A stretch of 64,000 bases of DNA, taken from NCBI RefSeq assembly GCF_000524475.1, contig NZ_BAVQ01000036.1, forward strand, positions 172,760 through 236,759, in the 5' to 3' direction. Below the pieces are notes generated by a model. It did no database searches. It had not been told where the DNA came from and worked only from the letters and a program-made list of their open reading frames with translations. Positions 33,006 to 42,132 of the stretch are shown one piece after another. Position 1 is the first letter of the stretch. Each line of letters starts with the position of its first letter. The stretch comes from Tomitella biformata AHU 1821 (GTDB taxonomy: Bacteria > Actinomycetota > Actinomycetes > Mycobacteriales > Mycobacteriaceae). A program made the position numbers and the translations under genes.

Positions 33006-34153
33006 TGAGCACCGACGATATCGCCATCATCGGCGTCGGGCTGCACCCGTTCGGCCGCTACCCCGGCAAGTCCGCGCTCCAGATGGGCGAGGACGCCGTG
33101 ATCGAGGCGCTCAAGGACGCGGGGGTCCCGTGGTCCGACGTGCAGGGCCTGTGGGCCTCCAGCATGGAGGTCAAGAACCCGGAGGCCATCACGGGCCTGC
33201 TGGGCATGACCGGGATCCCGGCACGCTCCGTGTTCACCGGCTGCGCGTCGGGCGGCTCCGTCCTCGCGCAGGCCGCCAACGCCATCAAGCTGGGAGAGGC
33301 GGACATCGCGGTGGCGGTCGGGCTCGACAAGCACCCGCGCGGGGCGTTCTCCGACCACCCGTCGGTGTCCGGGCTGCCGGACTGGTACGGCGAGGCGGGG
33401 CTGTTCCTGACCACGCACTTCTTCGGGATGAAGATCAACCGCTACATGCACGATCACGACATCAGCCACGAGACGCTGGCCCGGGTCGCGGAGAAGGCCT
33501 TCCGCAACGGCGCGGCCAACCCGCACGCCTGGCGGCGCCAGCCCAAGTCGATGGCGGAGATCCTGGCCTCGCCGGTGCTGAACTACCCGCTGCGCCAATA
33601 CATGTACTGCGGCCCCGACGAGGGCGGCGCGGCCGCAGTGCTGTGCCGCGCCGACCAGGCGCACAAGTACACGGACACGCCGGTCATCATCAAGGCGAGC
33701 ACGCTGTTCTCCCGGCGCGAGGGCGCGTTCGAGCTGCTCAGCCCGTCCCTGCCGATCGAGTCCGCACCGAGCCCCACAGTGTTCGCCTCGCAGGCGGCCT
33801 ATGAGATCGCCGGCATCGGGCCGGAGGACGTCGACGTGATCCAGCTGCAAGACACGGACGCGGGCTCCGAGATCATCCACATGGCGGAGAACGGGTTCTG
33901 CGCGGACGGCGACCAGGAGAAGCTCCTGCTCGAGGGCGCGACGGAGATCGGCGGCCGGCTGCCGATCAACACCGACGGCGGGCTGATCGCCAACGGCGAG
34001 CCGGTCGGGGCGTCGGGGCTGCGGCAGATCTACGAGCTGGTCAACCAGCTCCGGGGCCGGGTCGGCGACCGCCAGGTCGAGGGCGCGAAGGTGGGCTACG
34101 CCCAGCTGTACGGCGCCCCCGGCACCGCCGCCGTGACGATCCTGTCCACATGA
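33005..34153 (+). CDS. Thiolase-fold lipid-transfer protein with Cys but GEP instead of GHP
   Basis: A 382-residue thiolase-type protein. C80 sits in the nucleophile loop (FTGCASGGSV), but the C-terminal His motif GHPxGATG is changed to GEPVGASG, and the end reads AQLYGAPGTAAVTIL with no second Cys. It therefore has half of a thiolase active site. Paired by one-base overlap with the Cys-less DUF35 protein. Possible roles: thiolysis with altered acid/base, acyl transfer, or retro-Claisen chemistry on an unusual substrate. Confidence 0.88.
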   Translation: MSTDDIAIIGVGLHPFGRYPGKSALQMGEDAVIEALKDAGVPWSDVQGLWASSMEVKNPEAITGLLGMTGIPARSVFTGCASGGSVLAQAANAIKLGEADIAVAVGLDKHPRGAFSDHPSVSGLPDWYGEAGLFLTTHFFGMKINRYMHDHDISHETLARVAEKAFRNGAANPHAWRRQPKSMAEILASPVLNYPLRQYMYCGPDEGGAAAVLCRADQAHKYTDTPVIIKASTLFSRREGAFELLSPSLPIESAPSPTVFASQAAYEIAGIGPEDVDVIQLQDTDAGSEIIHMAENGFCADGDQEKLLLEGATEIGGRLPINTDGGLIANGEPVGASGLRQIYELVNQLRGRVGDRQVEGAKVGYAQLYGAPGTAAVTILST

Positions 34154-35313
34154 CCGCGGACGGACCGCCGCCTGGAGCCTTCCGGGCGGCGGCGCGTCGG
34201 TGGCTGGCCACGGTCGAGCGGCCCGCCGGGCTCTACGACTACGGCCCGACGCCGCAGCCCGAGGATGTCCCCGCGGGCCGCGAATGGCAGGCGATCCTCG
34301 CCTCGGCGGGGTACGCCTGCCTGCACTGGCCCGCGCGGTGGGGCGGGCGCGATGCGACGGTGGCCGAGCAGGCCGCGTTCGCGGAGGAGTCGGCGCGCGC
34401 GGGGGTGCCGAGACAGCTGAACATCGTGGGCCCCGACCTCGTGGGCCCCGTGCTCATGTCCTTCGGCTCCGAGGGGCAGAACGCGCGGCTGCTGCCGCGC
34501 ATCCACTCCGGCGCGGACCTGTGGTGCCAACTGTTCTCCGAGCCCGACGCGGGCTCGGACCTCGCCGCCGTGCGCACCCGTGCCCGGCGGACGGATCGCG
34601 GCTGGGTGGTCGACGGCCAGAAGGTGTGGACCAGCGGCGGCGTGGGCGCCGACTATGGGCTCCTCCTGGCCCGGACCGGCGGCCCAGGCCACGGCGGCCT
34701 CTCCGTGTTCATCGTCCCGATGGGCGCGCCGGGGATCACGGTGCGCCCGCTGCGGCAGATGGACGGCGAGAGCAAGTTCAACGAGGTCTTCCTCGACGGC
34801 GTCGAGTTGGCGGCCGACGCGGTCATCGGCGAGGTCGGCGGCGGGTGGCGCGTCGCGACCGCGACCCTCGGGCGCGAGCGGCTCTCCCTGGGCGCGAACG
34901 CCGTCGCCATGTTCCGAAGCCTCGACGAGCTCGTCGAGGCGGCGGACCGGCGCGGGCGCCTCGACGCCCAACTCCGCACCGCCGTCGCCGACCAATGGGT
35001 GCGGGTCTGGCTGCTGCGCACCACGTGGGAGCGCGCGATAGCCGAGGGCGCGGAGCCGGGCGACGCGTCGTTCTCCGTGCTCAAGTTGCTGACCTCCGAG
35101 ACCCAACGCGCCATCGGGGACCTCACCCTCGAGGCTCTGGGGGCCGACGCGCTGGCCTCCGAGGAGGACGAGCCGCTGGTGCGCCGCATGCTCGTCAGCC
35201 ACGCGCAGACGATCCTGGGCGGCACCAGCGAGATCCAACGCAACATCTTGGCGGAGCGGATCCTGGGGCTGCCCCGCGAGCCCGTCGTGAGCGCCGCGGC
35301 GGCGCCGTCATGA
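34150..35313 (+). CDS. Acyl-CoA dehydrogenase, large-type subunit (387 aa)
   Basis: A 387-residue ACAD: LHWPARWGGRDATVAEQ, FSEPDAGSDLAAVRT, QKVWTSGGVGADYG, Glu in LGRERLSLG, and C-terminal GGTSEIQRNILAERILGLPRE. ATGA overlap with the thiolase. Likely catalytic partner of the small ACAD at 31417. Confidence 0.9.
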   Translation: MTADGPPPGAFRAAARRWLATVERPAGLYDYGPTPQPEDVPAGREWQAILASAGYACLHWPARWGGRDATVAEQAAFAEESARAGVPRQLNIVGPDLVGPVLMSFGSEGQNARLLPRIHSGADLWCQLFSEPDAGSDLAAVRTRARRTDRGWVVDGQKVWTSGGVGADYGLLLARTGGPGHGGLSVFIVPMGAPGITVRPLRQMDGESKFNEVFLDGVELAADAVIGEVGGGWRVATATLGRERLSLGANAVAMFRSLDELVEAADRRGRLDAQLRTAVADQWVRVWLLRTTWERAIAEGAEPGDASFSVLKLLTSETQRAIGDLTLEALGADALASEEDEPLVRRMLVSHAQTILGGTSEIQRNILAERILGLPREPVVSAAAAPS

Positions 35314-36470
35314 GCGCTGAGGCGAGGCTGCGGGACCTGGTCACGCCGGGCTCGAGGGTGGCGGTGGGCGACGGCATGGGCGCGCCGCGCTCCGTGTCCG
35401 CCGAGCTCTCGGCGGCGGCGGGGGAGGCGGGGGGCGTGCGCCTGGTCCTCGGCTGGTTGCCGACGCCGGACCCCGGCCTGGACTTCGCGAAGTTCGCCGA
35501 CGTCGCCGCGCTGATGTCGGGCTGGGGTGTGCGTTCGGCCATGCGCGCGGGGGACGTCCGCGGCGTGCCGGTGCGCTGGTCGGCCGTGCCGGCCCTACTG
35601 CACGGGCCGATGCGGCCCGATGTGCTCGTGAGCACGGTCGTCCGCACCGCGGACGGCGGATATGCCTTCGGCACGGAGGTGTCCTGGATGCAGGCGGCGG
35701 TCGCGAGCGGGGCGGTAGTGGCGGGCGTGCTCACGCACCGCGCGCCGCACTGCGCCGCGGGTCCAGCCCTGCCCGCAGGGCAGGTGCGCATCGTCGGCGA
35801 GACCGACGCGGCGGTCCCGCCGATCTCTTTCACCAGCCCGGGGGACGTCCACCACGCGATCGCCGAGCATGTGGTGGCACGCGTGCCGGCCGGCGCCCGG
35901 GTCCAGGTGGGTCCCGGCGCTCTCGGCGGCGCGATCATCTCCGCCCTGGCGTGTCCGGTCGCCGTGGACTCCGGGATGCTGCCCGACGGCGTCGTGGACC
36001 TCGATCGCCGGGGCCTGTTGCTCGGCGCCCCGGTGGGCACCTATCTGGCGGGCGGCGCGGAGCTGCTCGACTGGGCCGACGGCCGCGGCGTCCTGCACCC
36101 CATCGAGCACTCGCACGACCCCAGCCGGCTCAGCCGCGGTGCGCCGCTGATCGCCGTGAACACCGCGCTGGAGATCGACGACCAGGCCCAGATCAATGTC
36201 GAGTCGAGCGCCACCTCCATCGTGGCGGGCATCGGCGGGCACCCGGACTATTGCGCGGCCGGCGCGCGCTCGGTGGGCGGACTGAGCGTCATCGCGCTCC
36301 CGGCCGCGCACCGCGGGCGGCCGACGCTCGTGGATCGGCTGTCCGGACCGGTCACCACCCCCGGGCACGACGTCGACATCGTGGTCACCGAGCACGGGGC
36401 CGTGGACCTGCGCGGGCTCGACCGTGCCGGTCGGGCCCGCGCGATCCGCCGCCTGTGGGATCGGTCCTGA
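35310..36470 (+). CDS. Acetyl-CoA hydrolase/transferase-family protein (short)
   Basis: A 386-residue protein with the C-terminal signature of the acetyl-CoA hydrolase / 4-hydroxybutyrate CoA-transferase family: VNTALEIDDQAQINVESSAT, GGHPDY, IVVTEHGAVDLRG. The Glu of ALEID is the usual CoA-ester-forming residue. It is shorter than typical family members (about 430-500), mainly in the N-terminal half. It could move CoA between a product acid and a donor thioester, saving ATP. Last gene of its operon; the stop abuts the stop of the convergent ACAD at 36471. Confidence 0.82.
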   Translation: MSAEARLRDLVTPGSRVAVGDGMGAPRSVSAELSAAAGEAGGVRLVLGWLPTPDPGLDFAKFADVAALMSGWGVRSAMRAGDVRGVPVRWSAVPALLHGPMRPDVLVSTVVRTADGGYAFGTEVSWMQAAVASGAVVAGVLTHRAPHCAAGPALPAGQVRIVGETDAAVPPISFTSPGDVHHAIAEHVVARVPAGARVQVGPGALGGAIISALACPVAVDSGMLPDGVVDLDRRGLLLGAPVGTYLAGGAELLDWADGRGVLHPIEHSHDPSRLSRGAPLIAVNTALEIDDQAQINVESSATSIVAGIGGHPDYCAAGARSVGGLSVIALPAAHRGRPTLVDRLSGPVTTPGHDVDIVVTEHGAVDLRGLDRAGRARAIRRLWDRS

Positions 36471-37595
36471 TCACACGCCCAGCTGGGCCAGCAGCCGCTC
36501 GAAATACACGCCCGGCCCGCCGAACATCATCTGGGTGGCCTTGGCCCGCCGGAAATACAGGTGGGCCGGGTGGTCCCACGTGAATCCGATGCCGCCGTGC
36601 ACCTGGATATTCTCGGTGGCGACGAACATGAACGCGTCCGAGCACACCGAGTGCGCGACCGCCGCGGCGACGCCAAGCGGGGGCGCGTCGTCCGCGCCGT
36701 CGGCCGCCCGGACCGCCTCGACCACGGCGGCCTCCGCGAGCTCGATCCGAGCGAACATGTCCGCGCACTTGTGCTTGATCGCCTGGAACGAGCCGATCGC
36801 ACGACCGAACTGCATCCGCTCGCGCGCATAGGCGGTGCTCATCTCCAGGCACGCCCTGGCAGCGCCGACCTGTTCCGCGGCGAGGGCGATGCTGGCCCGG
36901 TCCAGCACCTGATCGAGGATCTCGGTCGCACCGCCCAGCGGCCCAACCGGCACGGCGGCCACATCGCGGAACCGCACCTGCGCGGTGCGGCGGGTGAGGT
37001 CCAGGGTCCGCAGCGGCGTGCGGGTCAGGCCCGGATCGCGCGCGTCGATCGCGAACAGGGTGGGCCCGGACTCGGTGTCGGCCGCGACCAGCAGCAGGTC
37101 GGCGATGTCGCCGTCCGGCACCAGCGCCTTCTCCCCGCGCAGGAGCCAGCCGCCAGGCGTGGAGACCGCGCTGGTCAGGAAGCCGTCGGTGCGCCACCCG
37201 CCGTCGTGCTCGATGACCGCCAGGGTCGCGATCACCTCGCCGGACGCGATGCCGGGCAGGTGCGCGGCCTGCGCGGCCTCGTCGCCAGACGCGACGAGAG
37301 CCGAGCCGGCGAGGACCACGGACGAGAAGAACGGGCCGGGCAGGACGGCGCGGCCCAGCTCGCCGAGCACCACGCTCAGCTCGAGCTGGCCGAAGCCGTC
37401 CCCGCCGTGGGCCTCGGGTAGTGACAACGACTGCAGCCCAAGGTCTTCCGACATCCGCTTCCACAGCAGCTCGTCGTGGCCGTGCGGCTGCTCGACGGCC
37501 CGCAGCACCTGCTCGCCAGTGGACTTCGCCGTCAAGAGGGCCCGGATGGACGCCCGCAGGTCGGCCCTCTCGACTTCGGTGGTGGTCTCGGTCAT
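36471..37595 (-). CDS. Acyl-CoA dehydrogenase, small-type subunit (374 aa)
   Basis: A 374-residue ACAD: LSLPEAHGGDGFGQLEL, RERMQFGRAIGSFQAIKHKCADM, IQVHGGIGFTWDHPAHLYFRR, no terminal G-T-S-E-I-Q block. ATG overlaps the stop of the 429-residue ACAD upstream, its probable partner. Similar to the ACAD at 31417. Last gene of the five-gene minus-strand operon. Confidence 0.9.
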   Translation of the reverse strand: MTETTTEVERADLRASIRALLTAKSTGEQVLRAVEQPHGHDELLWKRMSEDLGLQSLSLPEAHGGDGFGQLELSVVLGELGRAVLPGPFFSSVVLAGSALVASGDEAAQAAHLPGIASGEVIATLAVIEHDGGWRTDGFLTSAVSTPGGWLLRGEKALVPDGDIADLLLVAADTESGPTLFAIDARDPGLTRTPLRTLDLTRRTAQVRFRDVAAVPVGPLGGATEILDQVLDRASIALAAEQVGAARACLEMSTAYARERMQFGRAIGSFQAIKHKCADMFARIELAEAAVVEAVRAADGADDAPPLGVAAAVAHSVCSDAFMFVATENIQVHGGIGFTWDHPAHLYFRRAKATQMMFGGPGVYFERLLAQLGV

Positions 37596-38881
37596 GATGC
37601 TCCTCCGGTATGGCGCGATTCGCTGAATGGGACCTTCGAGTCGCCGCTCGGCTCCTTGGGCAGGCCTAGCACCCGCTCTCCCAGAATGTTCTTCATGATC
37701 TCCTCGGTGCCGCCGAGGATGCGGAACGCGGGGGAGGACAGCAGCAGCTCGGTCCAGGAGAACGTGCCCCACTCGCCGGTGTCGGCAGTGATCATCGTGC
37801 CGACCAGCTCTGTGGCGAGATGCGCTATGCGCGTGAGGTTTTGAGCCCAGAACAGCTTGGAGACCGAGGCCTCCGGGCCGGGTTGCGCGCCGGCCCGGAG
37901 CTTGCGCACCGATTGGCGGCCTAGGTAGTCCGCGGCGATGACGTCCGCGACGACCTCGCCGAGCCGGCGCCGCGCCGCGCCGTCGTGGCGGTGGCCGCTC
38001 TCCTGCAGCAGCGTCGCGAGAAACTGCGGGGACAGGACGCGGGCGACTGGGCCGTCGCTCTCACCGCTGACGCTCGCCCGCTCGTTCATCAGCGTCGTGA
38101 GCGCGACCCGCCAACCGTCGTCGACCGCGCCGAGGCGATGGTCGTCGGGCACGAGGACCCCGTCGAGGAACACCTCGTTGAACTCCGCACCGCCGCTCAT
38201 CTGGCGCAGCGGCCGCACGTCGACGCCGGGCGCGGACATGTCGACGAGGAACGCGGTGATGCCGCGGTGCTTGGGCTGGTCGGGGTTGGTGCGGCACAAC
38301 GCCATGCCGAGTTGCGAGTGCTGCGCGACGGAGGTCCACACCTTCTGCCCCTGCAGCCGCCACCCGTCGCCCTCGCGGGTCGCCCGCGTCTGCACGCTGG
38401 CGAGGTCGGAGCCGGCGCCGGGCTCGCTGAACAGCTGGCAGGCGATCACCTCGCCCGCGTACATCGCCGGCAGGTAGCGCTCCTTGACCGCGTCCTGGGC
38501 GTGCGCCAGGATCGTCGGCCCGATCATCCCGAGCCCGATCAGCGAGAGCACGCCCGTGTCGGGGACCACGTACTCGGACTCCACGAGGTCGTAGACGAGG
38601 TCGTGGATGGGTGTCAGCCCGCGCCCGCCGTACGCCTCCGGCCCGGTGATCCAGCCGAACCCCGCCTCGTGGCGGGCGCGCTGCCAGGCGCGTGCGGCGT
38701 CGACCTTGCCCATCTCGACGGCCGGCGGGTCGTCGGTGAAATAGCCGGTGTGGTCCTCGCCCTCGCCCCACCGGAAACTCGACTCGGCACCGGCCCGGCG
38801 GGTCGCGTGCGCGTCCAGGAATGCGCGCGCCTCCGCGGTGAACGAGTCCATCTCCTCGGGCGGTCTGATCTCGTCTGGCAT
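37592..38881 (-). CDS. Acyl-CoA dehydrogenase, large-type subunit (429 aa)
   Basis: A 429-residue ACAD with a longer N terminus (SSFRWGEGEDHTGYF) than its relatives: GPEAYGGRGLTPIHDL, FSEPGAGSDLASVQT, QKVWTSVAQHSQLG, Glu in LMNERASVSGES, and GGTEEIMKNILGERVLGLPKE. ATG at 38881 chosen; the frame stays open much further upstream but overlaps the next gene in a shadow frame. Coupled to the small ACAD that follows. Confidence 0.9.
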   Translation of the reverse strand: MPDEIRPPEEMDSFTAEARAFLDAHATRRAGAESSFRWGEGEDHTGYFTDDPPAVEMGKVDAARAWQRARHEAGFGWITGPEAYGGRGLTPIHDLVYDLVESEYVVPDTGVLSLIGLGMIGPTILAHAQDAVKERYLPAMYAGEVIACQLFSEPGAGSDLASVQTRATREGDGWRLQGQKVWTSVAQHSQLGMALCRTNPDQPKHRGITAFLVDMSAPGVDVRPLRQMSGGAEFNEVFLDGVLVPDDHRLGAVDDGWRVALTTLMNERASVSGESDGPVARVLSPQFLATLLQESGHRHDGAARRRLGEVVADVIAADYLGRQSVRKLRAGAQPGPEASVSKLFWAQNLTRIAHLATELVGTMITADTGEWGTFSWTELLLSSPAFRILGGTEEIMKNILGERVLGLPKEPSGDSKVPFSESRHTGGAS

Positions 38882-38892
38882 GGTTCCCCTTC

Positions 38893-39885
38893 TCAGATGT
38901 CTGCCACAGGCAGCGGATCGGCGCCGGCCAGCAGGGCCGCGCCGAGGGTCTCGCCCAGCTCCGCGTGGCCGCCCAACAGCAGGTCGAGCGCTGCCGCACG
39001 GGTCACGTGCCGGTGCATGTCGTTCTCGAGCGTCAGTCCCATCGCGCCCAGCACCTGGACGGTGCGGCTGGTGACCAGGGCCTGCGCGTGCCCCGCTCGC
39101 TGTTTGGCGAGGGCCGCGGCCCAACCGGGGTCCGCGACTCGGCTCGGGTCCGCGGCGGCGGCCCACGCGGCGGCCAGCGTCACGCGGGCGGACTCGATGG
39201 CGGCGTGGGATTCCGCGAGCTGGTGGCGGACCGCCTGGAACGACGCGAGCGGCCGACCGTACTGCTCGCGGGCGCTGGTGTGCGCCACGGCAATGTCGAG
39301 GGCGCCCTGGCAGACGCCGATGATCTCCGCGGCCGCGGCCCTGCGGCCCGCGGCCAGGGCCCGGCACCAGCCGTCGCCCGCGGGGACGGTGGCCGTGGCC
39401 AGGGCAGGATCGGGGGCGGCGGCGAGCCATGTTGTGCCGCTGTCGAATCCGCGCACAGGGGTGGTTGCCAGCGCCGCGGCGGGCAGCACGAGAAGCCAGA
39501 CCCCGTCCGCGCTGGGGGTGACGACCTGGGCTATCGCGTCGAGCCCGCCGAGCAGCACGCCGTCGCGCGGCTGCCCGGGGAGACCGGTGGCCCCGGAGAC
39601 CGGGTAGAGCACCGCGCGCGGCCCGTCGGGCGGGGGCAGCAATTCGGTCAGCTCGGCCAGCAGGACCTGGTCGAGCAGCCGCGAGCAGGTGAGCGAGCGG
39701 CCCTGTTCGGTGAACAGCATCGTGGTGGCATCGGCCGGCTCGGCCGCCGCGACCTCGTCCCAGCCGAGGTCGTCGAGCGCCGCGGACAGGGATCTGGCGT
39801 CGGCCTCGCCCGCGGCGGCGCGGCGTGCGAACACCTCCCGCAGTGACGCTGCGACCACCTTTCTGGTGTCGATGTCCAGGCTCAT
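38893..39885 (-). CDS. Acyl-CoA dehydrogenase, small-type subunit (330 aa)
   Basis: A 330-residue divergent ACAD: VFARRAAAGEADAR, SAREQYGRPLASFQAVRHQLAES as the FAD block, and VLGAMGLTLENDMHRHVTRA near the end. Lacks the terminal motif. ATG overlaps the stop of the 393-residue ACAD upstream, giving another large/small pair. An 11-base gap separates it from the 429-residue ACAD gene. Confidence 0.87.
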   Translation of the reverse strand: MSLDIDTRKVVAASLREVFARRAAAGEADARSLSAALDDLGWDEVAAAEPADATTMLFTEQGRSLTCSRLLDQVLLAELTELLPPPDGPRAVLYPVSGATGLPGQPRDGVLLGGLDAIAQVVTPSADGVWLLVLPAAALATTPVRGFDSGTTWLAAAPDPALATATVPAGDGWCRALAAGRRAAAAEIIGVCQGALDIAVAHTSAREQYGRPLASFQAVRHQLAESHAAIESARVTLAAAWAAAADPSRVADPGWAAALAKQRAGHAQALVTSRTVQVLGAMGLTLENDMHRHVTRAAALDLLLGGHAELGETLGAALLAGADPLPVADI

Positions 39886-41063
39886 GCGCTCTGCTCCCGG
39901 GGTAGTCCGAGGACCTGGTCGGCGAGGATGGTGCGCTGCACCTCGGCGGAGCCGCCCAGGATCGTCGCGGAGCGGCTGAACCACCAGTCGGCGCGCCACT
40001 CGCGCATCTCATCCGAGCTGGAGAGGAGGAACGCCGGCCCGAAGACGTCCCGGGCCAAGTCGAACAGGCCGATCTCGACGCGGGCGAGCAACACCTTGTC
40101 GACGCTGGCCTCGGGGCCGACGGACTGCCCCGCGGCCAATCGCCGCAGCGTGTCGGCGCTGCGGGCCCGCAGGGAGACCACGTCCGCGTACGTCTCGCCG
40201 AGCCGGCGCACGGCGCCATCGGGCAGTTTGTCGAGCGTCGCGGCCTGGTCCCGCAACTCGCGGATCCGGCGCAACGCGACGGCGGCGCTCTGCCAGGCGT
40301 ACATGGATCGCTCGAATTGCATCAGGTGCATCGCGACGGCCCAACCGTCGTTCTCGGCGCCGATGAGCCGGGACGCGGGGACCGCGACGTCGTCGAAGAA
40401 CACCTCGGCGAGCTCATTGAGCCCGCTCGCGATGGCGATCGGCCGGATTGCCACGCCCGGGCTGTCCACGTCGATCATGATCATCGACAGTCCGCGGTGC
40501 CGGGACTCGGGCGTGCCGGTGCGCACGAGGCAGACGAGGCGGCTCGCGGTGGCGCCGTGGGTGGTCCAGAGCTTTTGCCCGGACACGATGTAGCTCTCCC
40601 CGTCCCAGTGGGCGCGGCAGCGCAGGGCCGCCAGGTCGCTGCCGGCCTCGGGCTCCGAGAACCCCTGCCCCCACCATTCCTCGCCCCGCAGGTACCGGGG
40701 CAGATACGCGTCGGCGAGGTCGGGGGCGAACCGCAGCAGGGCCGGCGCGAGCGTCTCCAACATCAGGCACGGGTCCGGGACTGGCAGGCCGGCGCGCGAG
40801 AGCTCGTCGTACAACACGGCACGGTGCAGGACGTCCCCGCCGAGGCCGCCGGCGGATTCGGGCCAGCCATAGCGGTTCCAGCCCGCGCCGTGCAACGCGG
40901 CGAGCAGTGCGCCGTGGTCGTGGATGCGCGCCTCGGTGGTCGGGTGGAATCGGCCGCGCCAGCGGTCGAGGGACGGGGCGGCCAGGTGCGCACGGAGTCC
41001 GCGGCGGTAGGCGTCGAGGTCTGCGGCCGGATCGGCCCCGACGGCCCCGGCAGTGGTGGTCAC
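39882..41063 (-). CDS. Acyl-CoA dehydrogenase, large-type subunit (393 aa)
   Basis: A 393-residue ACAD: YGWPESAGGLGGDVLHRA, FSEPEAGSDLAALRC, QKLWTTHGATASR, Glu in MQFERSMYAW, and GGSAEVQRTILADQVLGLPRE. GTG start at 41063 with GTGA overlap on the crotonase stop. Large partner of the 330-residue ACAD. Confidence 0.89.
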   Translation of the reverse strand: MTTTAGAVGADPAADLDAYRRGLRAHLAAPSLDRWRGRFHPTTEARIHDHGALLAALHGAGWNRYGWPESAGGLGGDVLHRAVLYDELSRAGLPVPDPCLMLETLAPALLRFAPDLADAYLPRYLRGEEWWGQGFSEPEAGSDLAALRCRAHWDGESYIVSGQKLWTTHGATASRLVCLVRTGTPESRHRGLSMIMIDVDSPGVAIRPIAIASGLNELAEVFFDDVAVPASRLIGAENDGWAVAMHLMQFERSMYAWQSAAVALRRIRELRDQAATLDKLPDGAVRRLGETYADVVSLRARSADTLRRLAAGQSVGPEASVDKVLLARVEIGLFDLARDVFGPAFLLSSSDEMREWRADWWFSRSATILGGSAEVQRTILADQVLGLPREQSA

Positions 41064-41860
41064 GCCGGGGCCTGCGCGGCCCGCGCGCGGGAACGCTCGA
41101 GGAAGCCGTTGACCAGGGCTTGGTGCTCCGGGGTGTCGAAGGAGGCGAACTCCTCCGCGAGCGCGTACTCGAGCACCCCCGCGACGGCGCGTTTGAGGTG
41201 CATGTTCAATGCCCGCTTCGTGGTCTGCACCGCGTGCGCCGGCTGCGCGGCGAGCTTGGCGGCGAGAGCGAGCGCCGCGTCGAGGAGCTCTGCGTCCGGG
41301 ACCGCGCGGTTGGCGAGGCCGAGCTCGACGGCCAGGGCGGACGGGATCCGCGCACTTGTGAGCAGGTACTCCTTTGCCTTGAGCATGCCCATGAGCATCG
41401 GCCAGGTGGGGGCGCCGCCGTCCGCGGCGGTGAGGCCCACCCCCACGTGCGGGTCGGCCATGTAGGCGGACTCCGCGATCAGCACGATATCGCTGCACAC
41501 CGCGAGGTTGGCGCCGAGGCCGACGGCCGCGCCGTTGACGGCCGCGACCACGGGCAGCGGGAAATCGAGCATCTCGTTGAGCAGCCGCCCCGCCGCGTCG
41601 ATCTCCTTGCGCCGCATCTCGCGGTTCTCCCAGAGCTCGACGAAGTGGCCCATGTCCCCGCCGGCGCTGAACGCGCGGCCGGCCCCGGTGATGACCACGG
41701 CGCGCGCCTCGGGGTCCTCGGCGAGGTGGCGCCATACCCGGATCAGGGCATCGTGGAGGGCCTCATTCGTGGCGTTGAGGACCTCGGGTCGGTTCAGGGT
41801 GAGCAATCGGACTGGGCCCCTCGACTCGATCAAGAGCTCGGGCCCGAATTGCTGCGCCAT
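41060..41860 (-). CDS. Crotonase-family protein with substituted catalytic glutamates
   Basis: A 266-residue enoyl-CoA hydratase-fold protein: LNRPEVLNATNE, oxyanion FSAGGDMGHF, VNGAAVGLGANLAVCSD (Asn at the Glu144 position) and ADPHVGVGLTAADGG (His at the Glu164 position). Not a classical hydratase by residues; possibly an isomerase or thioesterase-type crotonase. ATG at 41860 has GAGGAG upstream; a GTG at 41899 is possible. First gene of the four-ACAD operon, with a perfect dyad about 50-70 bases upstream. Confidence 0.87.
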   Translation of the reverse strand: MAQQFGPELLIESRGPVRLLTLNRPEVLNATNEALHDALIRVWRHLAEDPEARAVVITGAGRAFSAGGDMGHFVELWENREMRRKEIDAAGRLLNEMLDFPLPVVAAVNGAAVGLGANLAVCSDIVLIAESAYMADPHVGVGLTAADGGAPTWPMLMGMLKAKEYLLTSARIPSALAVELGLANRAVPDAELLDAALALAAKLAAQPAHAVQTTKRALNMHLKRAVAGVLEYALAEEFASFDTPEHQALVNGFLERSRARAAQAPA

Positions 41861-41908
41861 GGGTGCTCCTCGTTCTTCAGGGTTGTGTTCCATGGCCACA
41901 TTTCATCG

Positions 41909-41932
41909 ACACTTGACGACATTGTCAAGTGT
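41909..41932. promoter_or_regulatory. ACACTTGAC-N6-GTCAAGTGT operator (best copy)
   Basis: Perfect 9-base arms around gacatt, the longest copy of the shared dyad. It lies between the divergent crotonase/ACAD operon and the fusion-protein operon. TTGAC also fits a -35, with TAGGGT 17 bases later on the plus strand. The rest of the 272-base gap shows no convincing gene. Confidence 0.75.
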
Positions 41933-42132
41933 GACTAGGGTCATGAAATATACCGAAGGCTGCGGGGAGTCCCAGCCGGTGTCGGCGGGCTGGCGCTCGC
42001 GGTGGGGCCGCCGGTGGCAAAGTTCGCGCGCTGCGTCGCGGGAGTCGACGAGGTCGTCAACATGGCCGGCATCTCGCCCTTTCGCGACGTTGTCGCCGCC
42101 CGCAGTCAGCTATGTCCAGGAAATGGAGTGCG

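Noticed and set aside
32989..33804. 271-codon plus-strand frame inside the thiolase gene
   Set aside because: Overlaps the thiolase frame that carries Cys80 and the GEPVGASG block; Arg/Gly-rich shadow.
35310..36470. Reading this gene as one subunit of a two-subunit CoA transferase (IpdA/IpdB type)
   Set aside because: The motifs (ALEIDDQAQINVES, GGHPDY, TEHGAVDLRG) belong to the single-chain acetyl-CoA hydrolase/transferase family, and no second subunit lies beside it.
38882..40219. Upstream continuation of the 429-residue ACAD frame to give 875 residues
   Set aside because: The added part overlaps the 330- and 393-residue ACAD genes in a shadow frame; ATG at 38881 gives a normal ACAD.
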